64,000 nt of DNA, taken from NCBI RefSeq assembly GCF_000425305.1, contig NZ_AUDE01000009.1, forward strand, positions 1 to 64,000. The letters run 5' to 3'. The notes beneath the pieces are model-generated. The model made no database searches. It was not told the DNA's origin and was given only the letters and a program-made list of their open reading frames with translations. Every line of letters begins with the position of its first letter. The stretch's first letter is position 1. The stretch comes from Psychroserpens burtonensis DSM 12212. GTDB lineage: Bacteria; Bacteroidota; Bacteroidia; Flavobacteriales; Flavobacteriaceae. Shown here piece after piece: positions 1 through 6,935 of this stretch. A program made the translations under genes and the position numbers.

Positions 1-58
1 TCCAAGACTATGGATTATGTAAAAGTATAATCCGTCGGCTTGGAAAACATAACCAGTC

Positions 59-241
59 CGGTTTGTTTTTGGTTTAAATTCCAGAAAAACTTGACTTTGT
101 CAAAATTTTTCCCGTAATTCATACCAGTATTTTAAACGTGCTAACGTTCTGAAAGTGAACTTTCAACGCTTCCAAGCTAAAATACTGAGTGAAACACCTC
201 TTAAAAAAGATCGGTATTTACACTAAACCAAAAACAAACCG
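59..241. repeat. Nested palindromic element 1 (about 180 bp)
   Basis: The outer arms 59-76 and 224-241 form an 18-bp perfect inverted repeat (CGGTTTGTTTTTGGTTTA and its complement). Inside them 125-134 and 178-187 form a second 10-bp perfect inverted repeat (CAGTATTTTA). At the centre a small hairpin, GAAAGT-GA-ACTTTC, lies at 151-164. The three layers share one centre, so the strand could fold into a long cruciform or stem. I see no ORF in it. It could be a folded recombination site, a non-autonomous mobile element or a structured transcript; the sequence alone does not decide. Confidence 0.7.
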
Positions 242-302
242 TCCTTTCTATTTTTCCGTACACCTTGTAGAGATTGACCGCGTCAAATCGGCAATTGCTT
301 CA

Positions 303-428
303 CAACGTTGTTGTGTATGATTAGTTGCGTGTTTTAAGCACTAAAGTTAGCAAATAAATCACAGATAGAAAGTCCGCGAGGACTTTCGTAAATTGGCTAA
401 AACCAGCAATTAATTATACACGGTGTTG
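303..428. repeat. Nested palindromic element 2 (about 126 bp)
   Basis: The ends (303-328 and 406-428) are an imperfect inverted repeat built on GTGTATGATTAGTTGC and GCAATTAATTATACAC. An inner imperfect pair (around TTAGCAAAT and ATTGGCTAA) and a perfect central hairpin GAAAGTCC-GCGA-GGACTTTC at 368-387 complete a nested fold. The centre resembles that of the first element (GAAAGT/ACTTTC), which suggests related elements. It lies directly after the stop codon of the adjacent reverse-strand membrane protein gene, so it could also act in termination. Confidence 0.65.
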
Positions 429-438
429 CCAGTAGTTT

Positions 439-1053
439 TTATTCCGATTTCGTCAGTTTTATTTCATTTGGACTTTCTGGTAATCCAATCAATTTATTAT
501 TATAAAAGTACATATCATAAAATTCTCCTGCATTCCAACCTTTTAATAAAATACTATCTCCAATTTTTTCATTCATTCCCATTTCTATTATTTTGAGAGA
601 ATCAGTCGGATTTGGGTCTAATTCATAAATCCCATAATGGTTAGGATTTTTAGCAATACTCAATCTAAAGTTTCTATTCTCAATTTTAAAAGTATATTCA
701 GAATTCGAGTATGGATGATTCTCTATCCAAGAACTCCAGAAAAATGAGAATATCCAATAACAAACTATTGTATTAACGAAAAATAAAATCGAAAGTCTTT
801 TTTTTATAAAGAAAGCAATAATTCCAATCAGAATGTTCACTCCGAATATTTCAAGTCTGTGAGATTCAACTCCAACAGACATAAATGGGTCAGGTTTAAT
901 ATTACTAATCCAATATTTCATAAGTAAAATATCGATTAGCAAAATCAGAACTGTAATTCCGACTAATAATTTTGTTTCTGATTTCGTCATTCTCAAATTA
1001 CTGGCAACAATTGGATATACGCTATTGTCTATATCCTTATTATGTGTATTCAT
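439..1053 (-). CDS. Hypothetical membrane protein, 204 aa
   Basis: I do not recognise a family. The protein has three hydrophobic segments, at about residues 28-47, 68-82 and 88-107. A soluble C-terminal part of about 95 residues follows (Y/W-rich, with YELDPNPTD). An ATG start and a clean stop support a real gene. It stands alone between the nested palindromes (59-428) and the 3' side of the helicase operon, a typical position for cargo in accessory DNA. Function is unknown; the C-terminal domain probably faces the periplasm or cytoplasm as a small folded domain. Confidence 0.6.
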   Translation of the reverse strand: MNTHNKDIDNSVYPIVASNLRMTKSETKLLVGITVLILLIDILLMKYWISNIKPDPFMSVGVESHRLEIFGVNILIGIIAFFIKKRLSILFFVNTIVCYWIFSFFWSSWIENHPYSNSEYTFKIENRNFRLSIAKNPNHYGIYELDPNPTDSLKIIEMGMNEKIGDSILLKGWNAGEFYDMYFYNNKLIGLPESPNEIKLTKSE

Positions 1054-1250
1054 GCAAATCTAATTGATTTGCAGGACATTAATTAAAGAAAAATTTTTAT
1101 TCAATTATTTGAAGTTTTAAATAATTCTAAGTGTCATTAAATTTGTTGACCTGTTGAATGTTTTTTTAAAGTCAATAATAGTGTTGGGTTCTTTAAAAAC
1201 TTAAGTGCAACATTTGATCAACAAACGAAATGAAAACTGCGTGATGGTGA

Positions 1251-1333
1251 GTTGAACACTTGTTGAGTTGATGTAGTTTCCACTGATCCATTTAAACCTT
1301 ATCAATGGAAACTATAGATCAACAATTCAACAC
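1251..1333. repeat. Imperfect inverted repeat after the helicase gene
   Basis: GTTGATGTAGTTTCCA at 1267-1282 pairs with the complement at 1306-1323 (TGGAAACTATAGATCAAC). Flanking GTTGAA/TTGTTGA units at 1251-1266 match AATTCAACAC after 1323, extending the palindrome to about 80 bp. More GTTGA/TGATCAAC units occur at about 1146-1160 and 1214-1222. It may terminate the reverse-strand operon or be an iteron-like site of the accessory element. Confidence 0.5.
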
Positions 1334-1337
1334 TGTT

Positions 1338-2528
1338 TTACTCTTGAAACTTTTCTTTTTTAAAAGTAAAGTATCTGCCCTTATTATTTAGCTTACTTAT
1401 ACTATGGTTACTGTCATTTGGACTTTGGGTTAGGTAGTACCTGTAATAAGAGCCATTTGTACTTTCCAATCCAAAATGATTCTTCAAAACATCGCTAATT
1501 TGAAAGGCTGAAGCTCGAGTATTATTTGCTATTAATTTCTCGAGCAGATCACCCGCAGTATATTTGAGAACATCTAATTCATACTTTATAAAATCATCAA
1601 TTAATATCTGGGCAATTTCTTTATGTAAATATGTTCTATTACCGTTTACCAATCGAGAAAGTGCTTCAGTGAAAATTTCGTTCTTCGTAAACCACATTCT
1701 ACTCTTTCTCTTAGACTGAATTTTTCTGTTGTTTAAATGATGTGTAAAGTAGGGTATCTCCTTTTTTAAATCATCAAGCAGATTAGGGTTTTCATCATTA
1801 TCATTTATAGAGTCTACCTTTCTCACCCAATAGCGAATTTCATCTTTATCTACCTGAATGAAATTTGTTTCATTATTAGAACAAAGAATGAATTTCCCAA
1901 AAAAATATGATTCTGATTTATCAACTCCTTTTGATTCCGTTTTGTAAGATGAAGCTGTTGATAGATTTTTAATACGTTCACTATCTTCTTTTTTATCTAA
2001 TAATACTTCATCAACAGCTACTATTAGTTTGGATGACCAATCAGAATTGAATCGACTTCTAAAGTCTTCATTAGCATTTATGGTCATATTACCTTGGAAT
2101 ATTAACTTAAGCCAATTTAGAAAGGTGGTTTTTCCTGTCTTTCTGTCTGCACTAACCAAACATAATATGGGTAAGATTTGTGTCGGCTTTTGCCATAATA
2201 TGGTTATAAAATCTAAACCGATATCATATTGCTCACCAAAAATATGTTTCAAAAACTTTATGGTTTTAGGAAATTCACCTTGTTTTAATTCCATTTGAAT
2301 TCTTTCATATTTATTATAGAAACCATCTATGGTTTGTTGGTATTTGGAATTTGATGGTATTAAACAAAAACCATCATATCGCTCAACATCGTCAAGAGCA
2401 TCTTTTCCTAAATCTGTTATAATTTCACCTTTTTTCCATTTCAATAGTACATTCATTTTGTCTCCACTATGTAAGGGTTGTTGAGCCATTTTATAATAGT
2501 CAGTACCTATTCTTATATAATCATTCAT
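1338..2528 (-). CDS. D5-like SF3 helicase / primase-helicase family protein
   Basis: This is a replication helicase of the kind carried by phages, plasmids and integrated elements of Bacteroidota. It would unwind DNA at the element origin. A Walker A-like loop is seen in SADRKTGKTTFL (about residues 126-137), a Walker B-like stretch in LIVAVDEVLLD (about 169-179), and a sensor-like FILCSNNETNFIQVDKDEIRYWVRKV region follows. No primase domain is seen at the N-terminus and the length is 396 aa, so it fits the helicase-only type. It is the last gene of a reverse-strand operon; its ATG lies 1 nt after the stop of the 56-aa ORF. Confidence 0.8.
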   Translation of the reverse strand: MNDYIRIGTDYYKMAQQPLHSGDKMNVLLKWKKGEIITDLGKDALDDVERYDGFCLIPSNSKYQQTIDGFYNKYERIQMELKQGEFPKTIKFLKHIFGEQYDIGLDFITILWQKPTQILPILCLVSADRKTGKTTFLNWLKLIFQGNMTINANEDFRSRFNSDWSSKLIVAVDEVLLDKKEDSERIKNLSTASSYKTESKGVDKSESYFFGKFILCSNNETNFIQVDKDEIRYWVRKVDSINDNDENPNLLDDLKKEIPYFTHHLNNRKIQSKRKSRMWFTKNEIFTEALSRLVNGNRTYLHKEIAQILIDDFIKYELDVLKYTAGDLLEKLIANNTRASAFQISDVLKNHFGLESTNGSYYRYYLTQSPNDSNHSISKLNNKGRYFTFKKEKFQE

Positions 2529-2529
2529 G

Positions 2530-2700
2530 TTATTTTAAGTTTATGGTTAAAAATCCCTCCTTTACAGGTCTTGTATTATCTAATACAACCTTAATTAATA
2601 CGACGGTCATTTCTGAATCATCTTTTACCATTGCCTTCAACTCATTCAATGTTCTATTCATTAAAAGCATTCTGTTTGCATGTTTTGCAGCTTTCTCCAT
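2530..2700 (-). CDS. Small conserved-position ORF, 56 aa, unknown
   Basis: The ATG at 2698-2700 opens a 56-codon frame ending with TAA at 2530-2532. The frame starts MEKAAKHANRMLLMN and ends TINLK. It fits tightly between the HTH gene (4 nt) and the helicase gene (1 nt), as expected of a translationally coupled operon member. It is helical and charged at the N-terminus, without membrane segment or recognised motif. It could be an accessory replication or regulatory protein of the element; no function can be assigned. Confidence 0.6.
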   Translation of the reverse strand: MEKAAKHANRMLLMNRTLNELKAMVKDDSEMTVVLIKVVLDNTRPVKEGFLTINLK

Positions 2701-2704
2701 AGAT

Positions 2705-2986
2705 TTATTTCAAAGGTGTTAAACATTCGAGTAGCTCAGTACGCTTGTAATAGCGTCTGTTAGAAATACCATAGGCTTTAATTTTACCTTTTTTGCTCCA
2801 TGCCCATAATGTGCTTGAATCTATTTTTAATAGTTCACAAGCTTCGGTTCTGGTAAGTAATTCGGTTTGGTCTTCTTTGTTATTCAGCTTTCTGAATAAT
2901 TCTAATACTTGAGATTTGTTAGATTCAGCGAGTAACTCCACCAATTCGTTCAGAGTTGTACCCTGAAATAAAATTTGTTTTTTCAT
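2705..2986 (-). CDS. Helix-turn-helix DNA-binding protein, excisionase-like
   Basis: The C-terminal half carries a winged-helix HTH_17/MerR-type domain: LTRTEACELLKIDSSTLWAWSKKGKIKAYGISNRRYYKR has the usual order of recognition helix (STLWAWSKKGKI) and arginine-rich wing. Such proteins act as excisionases or regulators of integrated elements. I prefer the ATG at 2986 (MKKQILFQGT) to an upstream TTG at 3007. It is the first gene of the operon with the 56-aa ORF and the helicase. The palindrome at 3050-3067 lies upstream and may be its operator. Confidence 0.8.
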   Translation of the reverse strand: MKKQILFQGTTLNELVELLAESNKSQVLELFRKLNNKEDQTELLTRTEACELLKIDSSTLWAWSKKGKIKAYGISNRRYYKRTELLECLTPLK

Positions 2987-3049
2987 TTGACTTATTTTTA
3001 AATTCAAGCCAAAAGTCGATAGTGGATCGCGCTAATTATGAAGCAATGT

Positions 3050-3067
3050 TGCGCTTAAATAAGCGCA
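3050..3067. promoter_or_regulatory. Palindrome upstream of the HTH gene
   Basis: TGCGCTTA-AA-TAAGCGCA is an 8-bp perfect inverted repeat between the stop of the 298-aa gene and the start of the HTH gene. It could be an operator or part of a terminator; no strong T-run follows on the reverse strand, which favours an operator. Confidence 0.4.
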
Positions 3068-3075
3068 TTTTAGTT

Positions 3076-3972
3076 TTATTTGTTAGATGATTTATGGAGA
3101 TTATATAAATCATATTTGTTGTTAGTTCCCGACTGCCTTGAGTCTATTCGATCAATATAAATGTAAATACTACTCAGGAATTCAATGAATTCCTTGTTTC
3201 CGCAAATAATAAAGTTGTCATTTTGCATAGCGTAAAATAGAAAACTATAATTAGCAACATCATTTTTATTACTTGAATAGTATTCATTCATTTTTAAAAA
3301 TAAATTATATGAATATGAATCTTCGAAAATCCTTGGGTGAGGATTTTGGTTGTCATCGGCAGTAGGTTCGATAGTAATCAAATCTAATATTTCCTGACAT
3401 TTATCAGCTATGTAGTGAGTAGTAATTATTTCAAAAGAATGAATCAGTCTTAATTTTTCCACTAAGCATCTACAAAAGTTTTCTTCTTTGTAAAATAACG
3501 GAGAAAGAGGTACGGGATAATCACATGACTTACAACATTGACGAAATGACTGGAAGCCGAGGGGTAGTCCAAATTCATGTAAATCTGGATAATTGGTGAC
3601 GTCATCATTAACGATATGTAGAAGCATAGCATTCCCTCGAGGTTTAGGATAGTTTATGTCGAAGCCCCAATTGTAAACTGAGTACACTGATTTTTTTACA
3701 GGTATATTAACCAAATTATTTCTGAATAAAGTAATAATACTAATGCATTTAGTTTCTATTAATTTGAGGAATTTAAAATCGAATTTAGTTGTTTCTGTAG
3801 ATAAAATAAGAAACTCTAATTCACGAATATCTAAAAACTTATATGCAGCAATATCTAAAAAATAGGCAGAATGGTGACGATTTGTTTCTATGTCACTTTC
3901 AAATGAGATCTCAATAGAATTCAATTGATGTAATAAATTTCTATAAAAATTATCCTTTTCTCTGTTAGTCAT
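3076..3972 (-). CDS. Hypothetical protein, 298 aa, of the tmRNA-adjacent element
   Basis: I do not recognise a family. The protein is soluble and acidic, with no signal peptide and no membrane segment. A Cys-rich patch, FRQCCKSCDYPVPLSPLFYKEENFCRC, at about residues 143-169 could bind a metal. It is the gene nearest to the tmRNA 3' end and has its own promoter-like site (TATTTTTG on the reverse strand at 3996-4003). Proteins of this size often occupy the first position of Bacteroidota integrative elements, but that is inference from position only. Confidence 0.6.
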   Translation of the reverse strand: MTNREKDNFYRNLLHQLNSIEISFESDIETNRHHSAYFLDIAAYKFLDIRELEFLILSTETTKFDFKFLKLIETKCISIITLFRNNLVNIPVKKSVYSVYNWGFDINYPKPRGNAMLLHIVNDDVTNYPDLHEFGLPLGFQSFRQCCKSCDYPVPLSPLFYKEENFCRCLVEKLRLIHSFEIITTHYIADKCQEILDLITIEPTADDNQNPHPRIFEDSYSYNLFLKMNEYYSSNKNDVANYSFLFYAMQNDNFIICGNKEFIEFLSSIYIYIDRIDSRQSGTNNKYDLYNLHKSSNK

Positions 3973-3980
3973 AATTTAAC

Positions 3981-4003
3981 CGTACATAAATCGTACAAAA
4001 ATA
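3981..4003 (-). promoter_or_regulatory. Promoter with CGTAC direct-repeat operator
   Basis: On the reverse strand TATTTTTG (3996-4003) fits the Bacteroidota -7 box TAnnTTTG, about 25 nt before the ATG at 3972. Two CGTAC units (3981-3985 and 3992-3996) are spaced 11 bp apart, one helical turn, across the expected start of transcription. That layout suits a repressor site. Confidence 0.45.
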
Positions 4004-4008
4004 TAATT

Positions 4009-4047
4009 AAAAAACCTGTAAATATCTTAAATTAAGATACTTACAGG
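4009..4047 (-). terminator. Intrinsic terminator of ssrA
   Basis: Read on the reverse strand, a stem of about 15 bp (CCTGTAAGTATCTTAA with its near-perfect complement) starts a few bases after the tmRNA 3' end and is followed by TTTTTT. One internal mismatch. This is a strong rho-independent terminator. Confidence 0.85.
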
Positions 4048-4054
4048 AATTTAG

Positions 4055-4450
4055 TAGTGGAGTCGGAGAGAATCGAACTCTCGTCCAAACAAGCTATTAA
4101 AAAGCCTTCTACACGTTTAGTCTTTCATCAGGTTTTCGATTATAAGCTGGCAAAAGACAGCCCACTTATAACTTATCTTCTTAATCTCGAAAGTGCATCA
4201 AAGCGTCACACGATCTAAGTTAATATTTTCGATGCCTCTAATAAGAACGCCATTAACCAAGGCTTTCTGGAGACATTTAGCACTCCTACCTAGTAGGACG
4301 AGGCTTAATCTTACTGTGATTCAGATTATGCAGCTAAAGCGTAGTTATTCTCGCCGATTAAAAAGTTGACCTAGCCTTTTACGTGTATCAATGTCATTAC
4401 ACGACGTGCTTACCATTCAATGAGTCTCGCTGTCAAAACCAGTCGACCCC
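4055..4450 (-). ncRNA. ssrA: tmRNA (transfer-messenger RNA)
   Basis: tmRNA rescues stalled ribosomes together with SmpB and tags the unfinished protein. The 5' end GGGGTCG (4450-4444) pairs over 7 bp with CGACTCC (4065-4059) to make the acceptor stem. The T-arm GAGAGTTCGATTCTC lies just inside the 3' end. The tag reading frame is at about 4331-4360 on the reverse strand: GGC GAG AAT AAC TAC GCT TTA GCT GCA TAA encodes GENNYALAA. The 3' end reads ACTA rather than ACCA, so CCA must be added after transcription. The terminator follows at once, and then accessory DNA, as is usual for this integration hot spot. Confidence 0.95.
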
Positions 4451-4471
4451 TTTATTAGTAATTTTTATTTT

Positions 4472-4546
4472 GGCGTTCCCTTTCAGGTCAGGCTTTCGGT
4501 AGTCGCTCTCTGCGAGGAGCTCCAACAATACCTCAATCCTTAACGC
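4472..4546. repeat. Structured repeat, copy A (GGCGTT...TAACGC)
   Basis: This 75-bp stretch starts GGCGTTCCCTTT, contains GTCAGGCTTTCGG, a small hairpin TCGC-TCTCT-GCGA, and ends CAATCCTTAACGC. The same order of motifs is seen in the longer copy at 44887-45010. The ends GCGTT and AACGC are complementary. It sits only 21 bp upstream of the ssrA 5' end. Confidence 0.65.
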
Positions 4547-4925
4547 ATTTTCCTAGTGAACTGTAATAACAGCTAAAAGGTCTGCGAAATTACTAAAAAT
4601 ACTTGTGCAAATTGCATACCAAACCCGTTTTGTAACTCCTTTAAGAAAAATTGTCAGTCTTAATTCTTAGTTTAGTTAACATGAAAAATTATAATAACAT
4701 AAGGAACAGAAGCAAAAGGGAACAGTGGTAAGGAAAATGCCCTAGGTAAAGTACATGAAAGTTGCATAACAAAAATCACTAAAACCATAAAAGTAACTGA
4801 AGAAACTCACAATGGATGAGAAGATAATAAAGCACTTTGTATCGAACAAAACGAAGGAGATTACTTATTAAAGATTTTAAAGCGCTGCAGAACCTAAAAA
4901 TTAATTTCTTAAAGCAAAAATTGAC
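4547..4925. other. Non-coding stretch, no recognisable content
   Basis: About 380 bp between the repeat upstream of ssrA and the promoter of the dehydrogenase gene. I find no ORF worth calling, no tRNA and no strong hairpin. I also find no clear TAnnTTTG box on the reverse strand for ssrA; TATTGTTG at 4523-4530 inside copy A is the nearest, with one mismatch. Confidence 0.5.
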
Positions 4926-4956
4926 TTGCTAAAACGGTAAAATCAACTTATTTTCG
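4926..4956 (+). promoter_or_regulatory. Putative promoter of the dehydrogenase gene
   Basis: TTG (4926-4928), a 20-bp spacer and TATTTTCG (4949-4956) fit the Bacteroidota form TTG-N17-23-TAnnTTTG with one mismatch. The ATG at 4973 follows 16 bp later. Confidence 0.5.
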
Positions 4957-4972
4957 TTTAAAATTGTTACAC

Positions 4973-6181
4973 ATGAAATTCGTCATTATTAAAGAACGAA
5001 AAAACCCGCCAGACAGACGTGTGGTTTTTTCTCCTGAAAAATTAGCAGAGGCTAGAACACAATTTCCAGACGCAGAATTTGTTGTTGAGTCTTCAGATAT
5101 TCGTGTATTTTCAGACGATGCATATCGTCAAAAAGGATTTGCAGTTTTAGATGATGTGTCAGACTGTGATGTAATGATTGGCGTTAAAGAAGTACCACTA
5201 GAGGCTCTTCTTCCGAATAAAAAATATTTTTACTTCTCACATACTATAAAAAAACAACCCTATAATCGCAAATTGCTTCAGGTCATGTTGGACAAGCATA
5301 TCGAAATGTATGATCACGAAACTATTGTCAAACAAAATGGAGCAAGACTCATAGGTTTTGGGCGTTATGCTGGATTAGTTGGCGCATACAATGGGTTTCG
5401 TGTCTTGGGTTTAAGAGATAAACTGTTCAACCTTCCAAAAGTAGAGATGCTTGCAGACTTGAACGAAGTCAAAGCAGAACTAGATAAAATCACATTACCA
5501 AACATCAAAATACTACTTACCGGAACAGGGAAAGTGGCACTTGGAGCAAAAGAAATTTTAGACCATTTAAAAATTAAACAAGTCAGTGATGCTTTATACT
5601 TAACCTCGCAATTTACAGAGTCTGTTTATGTCATGGCAGACGTCATGGAATACGCAAAACGAAAAGATGGCAAAGTCGGTAGTAAACAAGAATTTTATAA
5701 GGACCCAACTTACTTCGAAAGTAACTTTATGCCATACGCTAGAGAAACTGATTATTTTATAGCTGGACATTTCTATGGGAATAATGCGCCATATTTATTT
5801 ACAAGACAAGATGCTAAACAGCCTGATTTTAAAATCAATTTAGTGGCAGATGTATCTTGTGATATTGATGGTCCTGTCGCTAGTACAATAAAACCATCAA
5901 CTATTGCAGATCCTTTTTATGGATATGATCCTCAAACTGAAAAAGAGGTCGCTTTTGATGCTAAGGGTGCCATAACAGTTATGGCAGTAGATAATTTACC
6001 ATGTGAATTGCCAAAAGATGCAAGTGAAGGTTTTGGAGAGCTATTTTTAGAACATGTTATTCCTGCATTTTTTAATAATGATGAACGTGGTATTTTAAAA
6101 CGTGCAAAAATTACAACTCCCGATGGGACGTTGACAGAACGTTTTAAATATTTACAGGAGTATGTGGATGGGAATAAGTAA
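4973..6181 (+). CDS. NAD(P)-dependent saccharopine/alanine dehydrogenase-like oxidoreductase
   Basis: The N-terminal AlaDH/PNT-type domain is clear from MKFVIIKERKNPPDRRVVFSPEKL and the GVKEVPLEALLPNKKYFYFSHTIKKQ stretch (about residues 74-100). A Rossmann part follows, with ILLTGTGKVALGAKE (about 180-194) as nucleotide-binding loop. Enzymes of this family interconvert amino acids and 2-oxo acids (saccharopine/lysine, alanine). I chose ATG 4973 instead of an in-frame TTG 9 nt upstream because family members begin MKF/MKI-IKERK. It stands alone with its own promoter. The exact substrate cannot be read from the sequence. Confidence 0.8.
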   Translation: MKFVIIKERKNPPDRRVVFSPEKLAEARTQFPDAEFVVESSDIRVFSDDAYRQKGFAVLDDVSDCDVMIGVKEVPLEALLPNKKYFYFSHTIKKQPYNRKLLQVMLDKHIEMYDHETIVKQNGARLIGFGRYAGLVGAYNGFRVLGLRDKLFNLPKVEMLADLNEVKAELDKITLPNIKILLTGTGKVALGAKEILDHLKIKQVSDALYLTSQFTESVYVMADVMEYAKRKDGKVGSKQEFYKDPTYFESNFMPYARETDYFIAGHFYGNNAPYLFTRQDAKQPDFKINLVADVSCDIDGPVASTIKPSTIADPFYGYDPQTEKEVAFDAKGAITVMAVDNLPCELPKDASEGFGELFLEHVIPAFFNNDERGILKRAKITTPDGTLTERFKYLQEYVDGNK

Positions 6182-6188
6182 TTACTAG

Positions 6189-6210
6189 AATTAGGTTCCT
6201 AATTTTAATA
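6189..6210 (+). terminator. Weak terminator-like hairpin
   Basis: AATTAGG-TT-CCTAATT at 6189-6204, followed by TTAATAAT, lies just after the dehydrogenase stop codon. The stem is 7 bp with a very short loop, so termination is only plausible. Confidence 0.35.
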
Positions 6211-6233
6211 ATAGCTGTATCTTTTTTAATCGT

Positions 6234-6564
6234 TTAGTTTTTAAAGTTTGAGAACCCCTTTAGTATCCAATAAGAAGCTGCTAGAAAGCTACCGAAAGTC
6301 ACTGTAAATATCCAGGCCTCTATTTGAGGATGGACTAGGACATTGAATATATCTCTAAAGATATGCAATGGCTTATTAATGATGTCCCAAGAGTTATAAC
6401 GCAAGAAAACCAAGATAAATACCAAATGCAGTCCGTCCTAAGATAGACAGCAATATTGGAGTCAACAGTTTAGGCTTTAAATACTGTTGTAATAGTTTTT
6501 CTATGTCTAATAGGGACAAGAAAAATAGAATCAAACCGTTAAATAATGGTAACAAAATTTTATT
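6234..6564 (-). pseudogene. DUF1361-like membrane protein remnant, frameshifted and 5'-truncated
   Basis: The downstream frame (6234-6425) encodes FLRYNSWDIINKPLHIFRD and two membrane segments. The frame shifted by one (about 6406-6564) encodes NGLILFFLSLLDIEKLL...LLSILGRTAFGIYLG. Joined at about 6405-6412 they give the GIYLG-R-FLRYNSWD signature I associate with DUF1361 membrane proteins. A 2-nt loss near 6408 would explain the shift. The N-terminal half is missing: upstream it runs into a stop at 6565-6567 and into the start of the divergent DUF1801 gene. Family name is from memory; the split frame itself is seen directly. Confidence 0.6.
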
Positions 6565-6572
6565 TTACTCTT

Positions 6573-6932
6573 ATGAAGCCAGCCGAAGCATATATAATCA
6601 AACAACCTGAGCCATTCAAGTCAATGTTGCTCCATTTGCAACTATTAATTGAGCATACGCTTCCTGAGTCACATTTAGAATATAAATGGAAATTGCCTTG
6701 TTACTATATAGAAAAACGTCCTATTTGTTATCTAAATCAAAGTAAAGATTATGTAGATGTAGGTTTTTGGCACTCTGCTCATTTAACAAAATACACAGAG
6801 CATATGGTTTCTGAGAATAGAAAGGTTGTCAAATCCTTGCGCTATAAATCTACAGCTGAAATTGATGATGCTCTATTTATGAATATTCTAAAGGAAGTTG
6901 AAAAGCATAAGAATAAGTTGTTCTTAACATAA
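6573..6932 (+). CDS. DUF1801 domain protein (YdhG-like)
   Basis: A small soluble protein with the DUF1801 layout: an N-terminal MKPAEAYIIKQPEPFKSMLLHLQLLIEHTLPE, then EYKWKLPCYYIEKRPICYLNQSKDYVDVGFWHSAHL and a helical C-terminus. The family has a frataxin-like fold; its role is not settled. I prefer ATG 6573, where the usual family N-terminus begins, to ATG 6546. It converges on the GNAT gene and nearly touches it (3 nt). Confidence 0.75.
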   Translation: MKPAEAYIIKQPEPFKSMLLHLQLLIEHTLPESHLEYKWKLPCYYIEKRPICYLNQSKDYVDVGFWHSAHLTKYTEHMVSENRKVVKSLRYKSTAEIDDALFMNILKEVEKHKNKLFLT

Positions 6933-6935
6933 GAG

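Noticed and set aside
1-300. Direct repeat of the tmRNA 3' end (attachment-site copy)
   Set aside because: I looked for the 4059-4086 sequence in the left part of the window and did not find it; the other end is probably outside.
303-428. Integron attC site
   Set aside because: The ends do not carry the RYYYAAC and GTTRRRY core motifs, and no integron integrase is present in the window.
2029-2298. Plus-strand ORF of 89 aa inside the helicase gene
   Set aside because: It lies fully antisense to a clear SF3-helicase frame and shows no motif.
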